Assembly: GCA_013334745.1 (NCBI GenBank)
Contig: JAAXWY010000017.1
Coordinates: forward strand, 1 to 40,000
Direction: 5' to 3'
Length of the DNA: 40,000 bases
DNA from: Coriobacteriia bacterium
GTDB lineage: Bacteria; Actinomycetota; Coriobacteriia; Anaerosomatales; JAAXUF01
A program made the position numbers and the translations under genes. The notes under the pieces are model-generated. The model was not told the origin of the DNA, did no database searches, and saw nothing but the letters and a program-made list of their open reading frames with translations. How positions within the stretch are numbered: position 1 is the first letter of the stretch; every line of letters starts with the position of its first letter. Below, one piece after another: positions 23,638 through 32,912 of the stretch.

Positions 23638-24858
23638 ATGGGTGGGAGCTTCGATGCCGCCAAGGCGCTCGACGCCGAAGTCGTCATGCAGACCTATGCG
23701 CGCAAGCCCGTGATGTTCGTGCGCGGCGAAGGCATGCGCCTGTACGACGACGAGGGTCGTGAGTACCTCGATTTCGTCTCGGGCATCGGCGCGGTCAATC
23801 TCGGCCACGCTCATCCCGCGGTCACGGCTGCGCTGTGTGACCAGGCCAGCAAGCTGGTACACGTGAGCAACCTGTTCTACGTCGAGCACCGCGCTGAGCT
23901 TGCCTCAGACATCGTCGGTCTGCTTGGCGGTGGATGGCGCGTCTTCTTCTCCAACTCCGGGGCCGAGGCGGTCGAGGGAGCCATCAAGCTCGCCCGCAGG
24001 TGGGCGGGCGTGCGCAAGCCGGGCGCATTCAAGGTGGTCTCACTCGATCGCAGTTTCCACGGTCGCACGTTGGCCGCGCTTGCAGCGACCGGACAAGCGA
24101 GCAAGCAGGAGGCGTTCGCGCCGATGCCCGAGGGCTTCGTGCACGTGCCTGCAAACGACCTCGTGGCGCTTGCAGCCGCGGTCGACGACACCGTCGCCGC
24201 GGTCATGCTCGAGGTCGTGCAAGGCGAAGGCGGCGTCTGGCCGCTCTCCGACGAGTACCTGCGTGGCGCACGCAGCATCTGCGACGCACATGGCTGCCTG
24301 CTCGTCATCGACGAGATTCAGACGGGTTTCTTCCGCACGGGTCCGGCGTTCGCGCATCAGGCCAGCGGGGTGGTGCCCGACGTCATCACCGTCGCCAAGG
24401 CGCTCGCGAACGGGCTGCCGATTGGCGGTATCGTCGCGCGCGATGAGGTGGCAGCGACTCTCGCGCCAGGTGACCACGGCTCCACCTTCGGCGGCGGGCC
24501 CGCGATTTGCGCTGCCGGGCGTGCCACGGTCGGGGCGCTCATCGCAGAGAAGCTTGGCGACAACGCCACGCAGAGCGGCGCATATCTGCGAGAGCGCCTG
24601 CAGTCGATCGCCGATGCAACCAGGGCCATAACTGACGTGCGCGGTGCCGGTCTCATGGTCGGCCTCACGCTGCGCAACCCGATCGCACAGCAGGTGGGTG
24701 CGACTGCGCTCGAACGGGGGATCGTCATCAACGCCATAGGAACGGATATTTTGCGTTTCTTGCCGCCGCTCGTGTGCGGAAAGGCGGAGATTGATACACT
24801 TTGCTGCACCCTATCCGACATTCTCGGGGAATCGAGCGAGGCTGATGCACACTCTTAA
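23638..24858 (+). CDS. argD: Acetylornithine aminotransferase
   Basis: A 406-residue class III PLP enzyme that transaminates acetylglutamate semialdehyde with glutamate. It shows the SNSGAEAVEGAIKLAR phosphate-binding region, the SFHGRT motif, E199-type VQGEGGV, the DEIQTG aspartate that holds the pyridine nitrogen, and K254 (VAKALANG) as the PLP lysine. The ATG follows the argB stop directly, with GAGGAGG in the end of argB. The 3' end overlaps argF by 14 bases. It may also serve lysine synthesis as SuccDAP aminotransferase, as in other bacteria. Confidence 0.95.
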   Translation: MGGSFDAAKALDAEVVMQTYARKPVMFVRGEGMRLYDDEGREYLDFVSGIGAVNLGHAHPAVTAALCDQASKLVHVSNLFYVEHRAELASDIVGLLGGGWRVFFSNSGAEAVEGAIKLARRWAGVRKPGAFKVVSLDRSFHGRTLAALAATGQASKQEAFAPMPEGFVHVPANDLVALAAAVDDTVAAVMLEVVQGEGGVWPLSDEYLRGARSICDAHGCLLVIDEIQTGFFRTGPAFAHQASGVVPDVITVAKALANGLPIGGIVARDEVAATLAPGDHGSTFGGGPAICAAGRATVGALIAEKLGDNATQSGAYLRERLQSIADATRAITDVRGAGLMVGLTLRNPIAQQVGATALERGIVINAIGTDILRFLPPLVCGKAEIDTLCCTLSDILGESSEADAHS

Positions 24859-25777
24859 GGGCCGCGATTTCCTGTCGCTTTCCGACATCACCCCCACCGA
24901 ACTCGCAAGCGTCCTCAAGACGGCGCACGAGCAGAAGCGCTCGTGGGCCCGCGAGGAGACGAGTACACCGCTTTCGGGCAAGGCCGTGGCGCTGATCTTC
25001 CAGAAGCCGTCGATGCGCACGCGCGTCTCGTTCGAGCTGGCGTGCACGCGCCTCGGTGCACACCCCGTCGTCATGAGCGGAACCGACGGTGCGTTCTCGC
25101 GTGGTGAGACCATCCACGACACCACCAAGGTGCTTGAGCGGTACTGCGAGGCCATCGTCATTCGCACCTTCGCCCAGTCGATGGTCGAGGAGATTGCCGA
25201 GGTCGCCTCGGTGCCGGTCATCAATGCGCTCACCGACGAGCACCACCCATGTCAGGGCCTTGCCGATCTGCTCACTATCGACGAGCACCTCGGCAAGCTC
25301 GAGGGCGTACGCATGGCGTACGTGGGCGATGGCAACAACATGGCACACACGTACCTGCTCGGCGGGGCGCTTGCGGGCATGAGTGTCAGCATCGCGTGCC
25401 CGGATGGCTTCCAGCCGCTGCCCGACGTCGTCGAGCAGGCGAGGTCGATCGCCGCCGAGACGGGCGCGACCATCGAGCTGCACACCGATCCGGTGGCCGG
25501 AGTCGACGGTGCACAGGTCGTCATCACCGACACCTGGGCCTCGATGGGCCAGGAGGACGAGCACGACGCTCGGCTCGGCGCCTTCGAGCCCTTCCGGGTC
25601 GATACCGCACTCATGGCGCACGCTGCCGACGGCGCCATCTTCATGCACTGCCTGCCCGCCCACCGCGGTGAGGAGGTCGTCGACGAGGTCATCGACGCGC
25701 CCTACTCGGTGGTGTTCGACGAGGCCGAGAACAGGCTGCACGCGCAAAAGGCGCTGCTGTCGCTGATTCTCGGCTAG
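24845..25777 (+). CDS. argF: Ornithine carbamoyltransferase
   Basis: A 310-residue enzyme that makes citrulline from ornithine and carbamoyl phosphate. It has the carbamoyl-phosphate loop in the form KPSMRTR (STRT in many relatives; this variant occurs in the family), HPCQGLADLLT, the DTWASMGQE ornithine loop and the catalytic MHCLPAHRG. The start at 24845 (MHTLKGRDFLSL) agrees with the family N-terminus and lies inside the end of argD; an earlier in-frame codon at 24791 does not. Biosynthetic context rules out a catabolic ArcB role. The carAB genes for carbamoyl phosphate are not in the window. Confidence 0.95.
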   Translation: MHTLKGRDFLSLSDITPTELASVLKTAHEQKRSWAREETSTPLSGKAVALIFQKPSMRTRVSFELACTRLGAHPVVMSGTDGAFSRGETIHDTTKVLERYCEAIVIRTFAQSMVEEIAEVASVPVINALTDEHHPCQGLADLLTIDEHLGKLEGVRMAYVGDGNNMAHTYLLGGALAGMSVSIACPDGFQPLPDVVEQARSIAAETGATIELHTDPVAGVDGAQVVITDTWASMGQEDEHDARLGAFEPFRVDTALMAHAADGAIFMHCLPAHRGEEVVDEVIDAPYSVVFDEAENRLHAQKALLSLILG

Positions 25778-25814
25778 CGACGGTCAGATACCGGCGAGGG
25801 ATGGGGACCGCACC

Positions 25815-26312
25815 ATGAGGAAGCGACTCGAACGACAAGACGCGATACGGCGCATCGTGCGCAACGAGCGGGTCAAGACGCAGCGCACGCTCGTCGACCT
25901 GCTCAAGGCGCAGGGCTACGTGTGCACGCAGGCGACCGTCTCGCGTGACATCACCGAGATGGGACTCAAGAAGCTCCCTGAGGGCGTCTACGTGCTCGCC
26001 GAGGACCTGCACCTGCAGCGCATGGTCTCCGACCTAGTCTTCGACGTGAAGCGCAGCGAGAAGCTCGTGCTGGTCAAGGCGTCCTCAGGTACAGCACCCG
26101 GTGTCGCCGCTGCACTCGACGCCGCCGAGATGATCGGGATCCTCGGCTCGGTGGCTGGCGATGACACGATCCTCATCATCACGACGGGCGAGGCCGAGGC
26201 CGCGCTACTCGTTGATACGCTCGACAAGTTCCGAGGCGTCGCCCCGGAGCGCTCGGTCCACCCGGTGACAGCAGCCGAGCGCTCGCGCGCTCAGCATGGC
26301 AAGCTCGACTAG
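25815..26312 (+). CDS. argR: Arginine repressor
   Basis: A 165-residue hexameric, arginine-dependent regulator. The winged-helix domain (about 1-72) carries TQATVSRDI with the DNA-contacting SR pair. The C-terminal oligomerisation and arginine-binding domain (about 82-155) has GTAPGVAAALD and GDDTILI, the usual ligand and trimer motifs. It lies within the operon it presumably controls, between argF and argG, so it should limit its own synthesis. The likely target is the inverted-repeat region at 20318-20374. A GC-rich tail of about 15 residues follows the conserved domain. Confidence 0.96.
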   Translation: MRKRLERQDAIRRIVRNERVKTQRTLVDLLKAQGYVCTQATVSRDITEMGLKKLPEGVYVLAEDLHLQRMVSDLVFDVKRSEKLVLVKASSGTAPGVAAALDAAEMIGILGSVAGDDTILIITTGEAEAALLVDTLDKFRGVAPERSVHPVTAAERSRAQHGKLD

Positions 26313-26329
26313 CGAGAGGAAGCACTTAC

Positions 26330-27559
26330 ATGGCTCGGGAGAAAGTCGTACTCGCATATTCTGGTGGCTTGGACACGTCGGTCGCCATTCGCTGGCTTCA
26401 GGAGAACCACGACCTGGACGTCATCGCTCTGGCAATGGACGTCGGGCAGGAGCGCCAGGACCTCGAGTTCGTGCGACAGAAGGCGATCGGCATCGGTGCG
26501 ATCGAGTCAATCGTGAAGGACGTCCGTGAAGAGTACGTCGAGGAGTTCCTGGCAAAGGCGCTTAAGGCCAACGCACTCTACGAGAACAAGTACCCGCTGG
26601 TCAGCGCGATGAGCCGCCCCATCATCGTCAAGCACCTCGTCGAGGAGGCGCACCGCCACCAGGCGAAGTACATCGCGCACGGCTGCACCGGTAAGGGCAA
26701 CGACCAGGTCCGCTTCGAGGTCGGTATCGCCTCACTCGATCCGGACCTCGAGGTGCTCGCGCCGGTACGCGTGTGGGAGCTCAAGACCCGTGAGCAGGAG
26801 ATGGAGTGGGCCGAGGAGCGCGGTATCCCGGTGCCAACCACTAAGGACAACCCCTACTCCATCGATGACAATCTCTGGGGTCGTGCCATCGAGTGCGGCG
26901 TTCTCGAGGACCCGTGGGTCGAGCCGCCTGCGGACATCTATACGCTCACCAACGATGCGCGCACCGATAAGTGCGGCGATGAGCCGGAGTACGCGATCAT
27001 CTCGTTCGACCAAGGGCTGCCGGTCGCCTACGACGGCGAGCTGATGAGCTTCCACGACATCATTGTGAAGATGAACGACATCGCCGGTCGTCATGGCTTC
27101 GGTCGTATAGACATGATCGAGAACCGCCTTATCGGCGTGAAGTCGCGTGAGATCTACGAGGTGCCGGGTGCGCTTGCGCTCATCACCGCCCATAAGGCGC
27201 TCGAGGATCTGTGTCTGGAGCGCGAGGTGCTGCACTACAAGCTCGGCGTCGAGCAGAAGTGGTCCGACCTCGTCTACAACGGCATGTGGTTCTCGCCACT
27301 CAAGGAGGCCCTTGACGGCTTCATCGACTCCACACAGCAGCTCGTTACCGGCGACGTGCGCCTGCGCTTCTACAAAGGCAGTTGCGTCACCGTCGGGCGT
27401 CGCAGCGAGTACTCCCTCTACGACTACAACCTTGCGACCTACGACGAGGCGGACACGTTCGACCACAAGGCCGCGAAGGGCTTCATCGACCTGCATGGCT
27501 TGCCCGTGAAGGTGTGGGCGCGCCAGCGCCGCAAGGTCGGCAAGGAAGGCGAGGTCTAG
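26330..27559 (+). CDS. argG: Argininosuccinate synthase
   Basis: A 409-residue ATP-dependent ligase joining citrulline and aspartate. The N-terminal ATP loop is AYSGGLDTSVAI, followed by the GCTGKGNDQVRFE citrulline/aspartate region and DNLWGRAIE. It belongs to the standard type 1 family; the length is normal. GAGAGGAAG precedes the ATG. argH begins four bases after its stop, so the two are probably coupled. Confidence 0.97.
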   Translation: MAREKVVLAYSGGLDTSVAIRWLQENHDLDVIALAMDVGQERQDLEFVRQKAIGIGAIESIVKDVREEYVEEFLAKALKANALYENKYPLVSAMSRPIIVKHLVEEAHRHQAKYIAHGCTGKGNDQVRFEVGIASLDPDLEVLAPVRVWELKTREQEMEWAEERGIPVPTTKDNPYSIDDNLWGRAIECGVLEDPWVEPPADIYTLTNDARTDKCGDEPEYAIISFDQGLPVAYDGELMSFHDIIVKMNDIAGRHGFGRIDMIENRLIGVKSREIYEVPGALALITAHKALEDLCLEREVLHYKLGVEQKWSDLVYNGMWFSPLKEALDGFIDSTQQLVTGDVRLRFYKGSCVTVGRRSEYSLYDYNLATYDEADTFDHKAAKGFIDLHGLPVKVWARQRRKVGKEGEV

Positions 27560-27563
27560 CCGC

Positions 27564-28979
27564 ATGAGCGACGCCAAGACACCCTGGGGCGGCCGGTTCG
27601 AGAAGACCCCCGGCCGCTTCCTGCAGGAGTTCGGTGCGTCGCTGCCGATCGACCAGCGTATGTGGGCCGAGGACATCCGCGGCTCCATCGCGCACGCACG
27701 CATGCTCGCGCAGCAGGGCGTGATTGCCGCCGAGGACGCCGACGCGATCGAATCGGGCCTCTCGGCGATCTTTCAGGAGATCCGCGACGGCGAGTTCGAG
27801 TGGCGCATCGAGGACGAGGACGTCCACATGGCCATCGAGCGGGTGCTCACCGAGCGCATCGGCTCGGCAGGCGCGCGTCTGCACACCGGCCGCAGTCGTA
27901 ACGACCAGGTCGCCACCGATACCCGGCTCTTCGCCAAGTCAATGGCGGCCAAGCTCGCGGAGGCGGTCATCGATGCACGCCTCGCACTCATCGAGATCGC
28001 CCAGGGCAACATGGGCGTGGTCATGCCCGGTTACACGCACCTGCAAAAGGCTCAGCCGGTGCTCTTCAGTCACCACATGCTCGCGTACGCGCAGATGCTC
28101 GCGCGAGACTTCACGCGTCTGCGCCATGCATACGAGGCCGCAGACGTCTTGCCGCTGGGCAGCGCGGCCCTCGCTGGCACCACCTACCCGCTCGACCGCG
28201 ACTACGTCGCGGCTCGTCTCGGGTTCGCCGCGATGAGCGTCAACTCGATGGACGCCGTCTCGGACCGCGACTTCCTGCTCGACCTGACTTACGCGTGTGC
28301 TGTCTGCCAGATGCACCTCTCGCGTCTCGCCGAGGAGCTCATCTTGTGGTCGAGCGAGGAGTTCGGCTTCATCCGCATGGATGACGAGTACTCGACCGGC
28401 TCTTCGATCATGCCGCAGAAGAAGAACCCCGACTTCGCCGAGTTGGTACGCGGCAAGACCGGACGGGTGTTTGGCGACCTGCAGTCGCTGCTCGTCACCC
28501 TCAAGGGCCTGCCGCTCGCATACAACAAGGACATGCAGGAGGACAAAGAGCCGGCGTTCGATGCCTTCGACACGCTTGCGGACTCCTTGCATGCGATGAC
28601 GGGCATGCTCGATACGCTCACCGTGAATTCTGACGCGATGGCGCGCGGCGCCAAGGGCGGCTTCATGGCCGCGACGGATCTGGCCGACTATCTTGTCGGC
28701 ACGGGCATGCCCTTCCGTGACGCCCACGAGGTCGTGGGTAGACTGGTGCTCGCGTGCGAGCGAGACGGCGTCACGCTGCAAGACCTCACCGCCGAGCAGT
28801 TCGCGGCGCACGCTCCCCAGTTTGGTCCCGACGTGCTCGAGGCCGTCGACATCGCGCGCGTGGTCGCTCGACGAGACACCGACGGTGGCACGGGTAACCG
28901 GCCGGTCGCGGCTCAGCTGATCGTGACCGCCGATGCACTCGCGGCTGACCGCGTCTGGTGGGAGAGCGTCGCAGAGTGA
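27564..28979 (+). CDS. argH: Argininosuccinate lyase
   Basis: A 471-residue member of the fumarase/aspartase superfamily that releases arginine and fumarate. It begins WGGRFEKTPG, has TGRSRNDQVATD, the catalytic-His region GYTHLQKAQP, and the signature loop GSSIMPQKKNPD. It closes the arginine pathway, but the operon does not stop here: a DNA-repair gene overlaps its stop codon by GTGA. Confidence 0.97.
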   Translation: MSDAKTPWGGRFEKTPGRFLQEFGASLPIDQRMWAEDIRGSIAHARMLAQQGVIAAEDADAIESGLSAIFQEIRDGEFEWRIEDEDVHMAIERVLTERIGSAGARLHTGRSRNDQVATDTRLFAKSMAAKLAEAVIDARLALIEIAQGNMGVVMPGYTHLQKAQPVLFSHHMLAYAQMLARDFTRLRHAYEAADVLPLGSAALAGTTYPLDRDYVAARLGFAAMSVNSMDAVSDRDFLLDLTYACAVCQMHLSRLAEELILWSSEEFGFIRMDDEYSTGSSIMPQKKNPDFAELVRGKTGRVFGDLQSLLVTLKGLPLAYNKDMQEDKEPAFDAFDTLADSLHAMTGMLDTLTVNSDAMARGAKGGFMAATDLADYLVGTGMPFRDAHEVVGRLVLACERDGVTLQDLTAEQFAAHAPQFGPDVLEAVDIARVVARRDTDGGTGNRPVAAQLIVTADALAADRVWWESVAE

Positions 28980-29617
28980 CGCGCGGCGCGCGCCTGCCAG
29001 CATCCTTCTTCGAGCGCTCGCCCGATGTCGTGGCGCCCGATCTACTCGGTGCGTGGCTCGTCAGCACGGCTGGCGGCGTTGAGACGGGCGGCGTGATCGT
29101 CGAGGTCGAGGCGTATCTCGGCAGTGATGATGCGGGGTCGCATGCGGCGACTCACGGCATCACGAATCGCAACGCGGTTATGTACGGTGCGCCGGGTATG
29201 GCATACGTGTACTTCACCTATGGCAACCATCACATGGTCAACCTGGTGTGTGCGCCCAACGGAACGGCGGGCGCGGTTCTCGTCAGGGCTCTCGAGCCGC
29301 TGCTAGGCATCGACGAGATGGCGACTCGACGCGGCGGTAAGGCCGTGCGAGACCTATGCAATGGCCCCGGTAAGCTCGCGGCCGCGCTCGGGGTCGATCT
29401 CTCCGACAACGACACTGCGCTCGGCGAGGGGCGGCTGGCGGTGTACGATGGCGAGCATCCCGCTCGCGACCGGATCGCCTGTTCCGGCCGAATCGGGCTC
29501 TCCGCAGGTCACGAACGCGACCTACGGTGGTATGTAGAGGGCAGTACTTTCGTCTCCCGCGCTCGGATTGGTCCGGTCGTGCGGAGTCCACGTCGAATCA
29601 AGGAGGCCGCCGAGTGA
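28976..29617 (+). CDS. mpg: 3-methyladenine DNA glycosylase (AAG/MPG type)
   Basis: A 213-residue base-excision repair enzyme that removes alkylated purines. The family pattern is clear: LPASFFERSPDVVAPDLLGAWL at the start, the catalytic EVEAY, the DNA-intercalating tyrosine region MYGAPGMAYVYFTYGNHH with NLVC after it, and RALEP and LCNGPGKL later. GTG at 28976 overlaps the argH stop; an in-frame GTG at 28958 is less well placed. The end overlaps the NIF3-type gene by GTGA. Its place in the arginine operon is probably transcriptional convenience rather than shared function. Confidence 0.94.
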   Translation: MTRGARLPASFFERSPDVVAPDLLGAWLVSTAGGVETGGVIVEVEAYLGSDDAGSHAATHGITNRNAVMYGAPGMAYVYFTYGNHHMVNLVCAPNGTAGAVLVRALEPLLGIDEMATRRGGKAVRDLCNGPGKLAAALGVDLSDNDTALGEGRLAVYDGEHPARDRIACSGRIGLSAGHERDLRWYVEGSTFVSRARIGPVVRSPRRIKEAAE

Positions 29618-30570
29618 AGCTCGGAGACATCTATCGAACCTGTATCGAGACGGGCATCGCCGCCGACCCGCGAGGTCGCGCGGAAGTCGACCGGGTGTTG
29701 GCAGCCTACCGCGTCGACTACGACAAGCTCGACGCCGACGACGTTGAGTTCTACGACGCGGAGAAGCTCACCAATCCCTACTCGGATACCCGCATCTGCG
29801 TGGGCAGTCCCGATGACGAGATTCGCGGACTCCTGGTCGGAATCGACATGGAGGTGGGCGAGGTTCTGCTGGCCGATCGCCTTCGGGAGAAGGGCGTGCC
29901 GATCGACCTCGTGTTCGCCCATCACCCGGAGGGCCCCGGCTACGCGAACCTGCACGAGGTCATGTACATGCAGGCGGACCTCTGGGCGCAGCAGGGCGTC
30001 TCGATTGCCGCGGGCGACGCGCTGATCGCAACGCGTGCCGAGGAGATCAAGCGTCGCGTGTCGCCGCAAAACCACTACCGGGCGATTGATGCCGCCAGCC
30101 TGCTTGGGCTCGCGTCACTCTCGTGTCACACGCCTGCTGACAACTCGGTCCAGACGTTCATCCAGAGCTTCATCGACGAAGCCGCACCGGTCACCCTCAC
30201 CGAGCTGGTGAAGGCGATTCGGACGATACCCGAGTACGCGGACGGAGCCCGCAAGGGCTACGGACCATCCATCGTCGTCGGGAGCGGTTCGGCGCGCCCC
30301 GGTCGGATCGTTGTCGACATGACCGGCGGTACCGAAGGGCCCAAGGAGGCGCTTGACCGCCTTTCGGCGGCCGGCGTGGGCACCTTGGTCGGGATGCACT
30401 ACTCCGAGGAGCATCGCAAGCACGCCGAGGACCTCAAGCTCAACCTCGTGTTGGCTGGGCACATCTCAAGCGACGTGCTCGGCATGAACCTGGTGCTCGA
30501 TCGTATCGAAGCGGCTGGAGATGTTGAAGTCCACTGCGCGTCAGGCATGGTGCGCTTCAAGCGGAGCTAG
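29614..30570 (+). CDS. NIF3-family dinuclear-metal protein
   Basis: A 318-residue protein of the NIF3 / GTP-cyclohydrolase-I-type-2-like family. Hints are VGIDMEVGEVLLADRL, the metal-binding FAHHPEG, the central HTPADN and the C-terminal GMHYSEEH and AGHISSDVLG segments that would supply further metal ligands. The true reaction of most members is unknown. GGAGG seven to eleven bases upstream fixes GTG at 29614, overlapping the mpg stop. It is the last gene before a strong terminator. The N-terminal 60 residues do not resemble the short NIF3 proteins, so this is the longer variety of the family. Assignment is by motif, at moderate certainty. Confidence 0.75.
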   Translation: MKLGDIYRTCIETGIAADPRGRAEVDRVLAAYRVDYDKLDADDVEFYDAEKLTNPYSDTRICVGSPDDEIRGLLVGIDMEVGEVLLADRLREKGVPIDLVFAHHPEGPGYANLHEVMYMQADLWAQQGVSIAAGDALIATRAEEIKRRVSPQNHYRAIDAASLLGLASLSCHTPADNSVQTFIQSFIDEAAPVTLTELVKAIRTIPEYADGARKGYGPSIVVGSGSARPGRIVVDMTGGTEGPKEALDRLSAAGVGTLVGMHYSEEHRKHAEDLKLNLVLAGHISSDVLGMNLVLDRIEAAGDVEVHCASGMVRFKRS

Positions 30571-30594
30571 TCCCGCCGTTTCCGCGCGTAGACG

Positions 30595-30627
30595 AACGGG
30601 CCACCCGATGGGGTGGCCCGTTTTGAT
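30595..30627 (+). terminator. Intrinsic terminator of the arginine operon
   Basis: AACGGGCCACCC (30595-30606) and GGGTGGCCCGTT (30611-30622) form a perfect 12-bp stem with a GATG loop, followed by TTGATT. It lies between convergent genes; the minus-strand tail (CGTTCGTC) is a poorer terminator. Confidence 0.92.
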
Positions 30628-30646
30628 TCCGCTGCATGTCGCCGGG

Positions 30647-32803
30647 TTACGGTGTTCCCGTTCCCTCGCCCGAGCCGGTCGGCTCCTCGGAGGGTGGCGG
30701 TTTCGGCGCCACCGGCTTGGGACCCTTGGAGACGATCAGAACGATCTTGCCGTTCTTCGACGACTGCCCGATGACGGTGCCCTTGGGTCGATTCGAATAC
30801 TCGTAGCGCACGGTGTAACCGTATCCGTCGAGCTTCTTGCCGGCGGCGGCGAGGGTGAGTCCCTTGACGCTCGGTGGCCTGCTAACGGGTATGTGGAACT
30901 TCGATGCGTTGTAGGCGGGGCGCGGTTGACTCGGGAAGCCGAGGACAGGTTGCCCCGCCAACGCCTTGCGCATGTAAGCCGCCCAGATCGGGGCGCATAC
31001 CGTGCCACCGAACGCTCGTGAGCCGCCGACGTAGATCGTGCGTTCCTTGGGGTAGCCGACCCATACCGACGTCACGAGTTGCGGTGTGAATCCAACGAAC
31101 CACACATCGCGGTTGAGCTGACTTGTGCCCGTCTTGCCCGCTGCAGGCCTGCCAATACGCGCTCGGGTGGCCGTGCCACCGCTGATGACGCCCCGGAGCA
31201 CGTCGATGCCGGCTTTCGCGACAGATGCTTTCAGGACGCGCTTGCCGTGCTTGGATGCCACGTAGATTGTCCGGTCATCCCGGTCGACGACCTTCGTGAT
31301 GCAGACGGGATCGCGCCTCACACCCTCGGTAGCCAACGTGCCGTAGGCGGCCGCCATCTCATAGGGCGTGACATTGCGCGCACCCAGCGCGATCGAGGGG
31401 TAGTTCGGGATCTTGGTCTTGATGCCCATGCGCCTGGCCATCGACGCGACATCCTTGATGCCGATCTCCCACGCCACGCGCGCGAACACGGTGTTCACCG
31501 ACGCGGTCGTCGCGGACTGCAGGCTCATCATGCCGTGCCCTGCGCCCTCGCTGTTGTCGACGATCCAGGGCTTCGGCTTGGTCGGAATCGCCGCGGGCGA
31601 CGACGAGTCGATTTGGAAGTACGGTGGCATGCCCTTATTGAGCGCCGCCAAGAGGACGAACGTCTTGAAGGAGGAACCCGGCTGACGATAGCCTTGGGTC
31701 GCCAGATTGAACTTGCTCTTCTTGTAGTTCCGTCCGCCGATCAACGCCTTCACGTGGCCGTTGCGCGGGTCGATTGAGACGAGCGCGGCTTCAGGGCCCT
31801 TGACTCGGCTGAGCTTGGTCTTGATCGCGTCCTCGGCGTACTGCTGCATTCGGGTGTCGAGGGTCGTGTAGACCGTGAGACCACCCTTGAAGACGACGGC
31901 TGGCGAGAACTGCGCCTGCAGCAGCTTCTTGACGTGAGCCACGAAGTACGGTGCAGCGTAGATGCCGTCGTTTGGCTTCTTGTTGCGATCGAGCTTCAGC
32001 TTGGTCGCAACGGCGGCGTCGTGCTCGGCTTGAGTGATGTAGTTGTTCGCGAGCATCCGCCCGAGCACTTCGTTGCGTCGCGTTACCGCACCCTCGGGGT
32101 TGTTGTAGGGGTCCAGACGGCTTGGTGACTGGGCGAGGCCGGCCAGCAGGGCCGCCTGAGGCAGCGTCAGCTGGCTGGCGGGACGGTTGAAGTACTCGAG
32201 CGAGGCTGCCTGCGCGCCGTAAGCGCCTTCACCGAGGTAGATCGTGTTGAGATACATCTCGAGGATGTCGCGCTTCGAATAGCGCTTCTCGAGTTCGATA
32301 GCCAGATACGCCTCGCGGACCTTTCGGGCGTATGTGATGTCGGTGCGCTCATCGAGCAGGATGGTGTTGCGGATGTACTGCTGCGTGATGGTGGACGCAC
32401 CTTGACGATTGCCCGATGCGGTCCTGACTGCGGCTCGCACCAGGCCGATCGGGTCGACGCCGTGGTGCTTGTAGAAGCGCTCGTCCTCGACGGCGACCGC
32501 AGCGTTGACCATGTACGGGGAGATCTTGGTGATCGGAACGACCTCGCGGTTCTCGAGGTACAGCCGGGCAAGAAGTTTGCCGTCAGCCGAGTAGATCCGC
32601 GTCGCCTGGGCGACCTCGAACGCGTTCTTCGCCTTGTAGTCGGGCAGGTTCTGAAGCCACTTCTGTACGGTGGCGAATGCGGCTGCCGCACCGATAAGGC
32701 CGACAACGAGTACGAGGACCGTGACGACAGCCACCACGCGCAAGGCGATGGTCGCTCCCGTGGTCTTCGGCCGTCGGCGCATTCGTGCTCGTCTGCTGGA
32801 CAT
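30647..32803 (-). CDS. Class A penicillin-binding protein with one PASTA domain
   Basis: A 718-residue bifunctional cell-wall enzyme. After a basic tail and one membrane helix (about 15-45) comes the GT51 glycosyltransferase with the catalytic E106 (VEDERFYKHHG) and GASTITQQY. The transpeptidase follows, with S377/K380 in PGSSFKTF, the SVN triad (ASVNTVF) and KTGTS. A single PASTA repeat (about 590-645) and a Pro/Glu/Gly-rich tail end it. The ATG at 32803 has GGAGG just upstream and leads straight into the basic tail; the frame is open a further 63 codons upstream with no family similarity. It is divergent from the U32 gene and paralogous to the PBP at 35349. Confidence 0.94.
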   Translation of the reverse strand: MSSRRARMRRRPKTTGATIALRVVAVVTVLVLVVGLIGAAAAFATVQKWLQNLPDYKAKNAFEVAQATRIYSADGKLLARLYLENREVVPITKISPYMVNAAVAVEDERFYKHHGVDPIGLVRAAVRTASGNRQGASTITQQYIRNTILLDERTDITYARKVREAYLAIELEKRYSKRDILEMYLNTIYLGEGAYGAQAASLEYFNRPASQLTLPQAALLAGLAQSPSRLDPYNNPEGAVTRRNEVLGRMLANNYITQAEHDAAVATKLKLDRNKKPNDGIYAAPYFVAHVKKLLQAQFSPAVVFKGGLTVYTTLDTRMQQYAEDAIKTKLSRVKGPEAALVSIDPRNGHVKALIGGRNYKKSKFNLATQGYRQPGSSFKTFVLLAALNKGMPPYFQIDSSSPAAIPTKPKPWIVDNSEGAGHGMMSLQSATTASVNTVFARVAWEIGIKDVASMARRMGIKTKIPNYPSIALGARNVTPYEMAAAYGTLATEGVRRDPVCITKVVDRDDRTIYVASKHGKRVLKASVAKAGIDVLRGVISGGTATRARIGRPAAGKTGTSQLNRDVWFVGFTPQLVTSVWVGYPKERTIYVGGSRAFGGTVCAPIWAAYMRKALAGQPVLGFPSQPRPAYNASKFHIPVSRPPSVKGLTLAAAGKKLDGYGYTVRYEYSNRPKGTVIGQSSKNGKIVLIVSKGPKPVAPKPPPSEEPTGSGEGTGTP

Positions 32804-32912
32804 GACCCTCCACTTCGGTATCTGGTGGTACATTGTGCCGTATTGGGGCACCTGCGTGTGCCCGCGGCCGTAATCGGTCATCTGCCCGTCACCCACGCAC
32901 TGGAGCCGCGAA

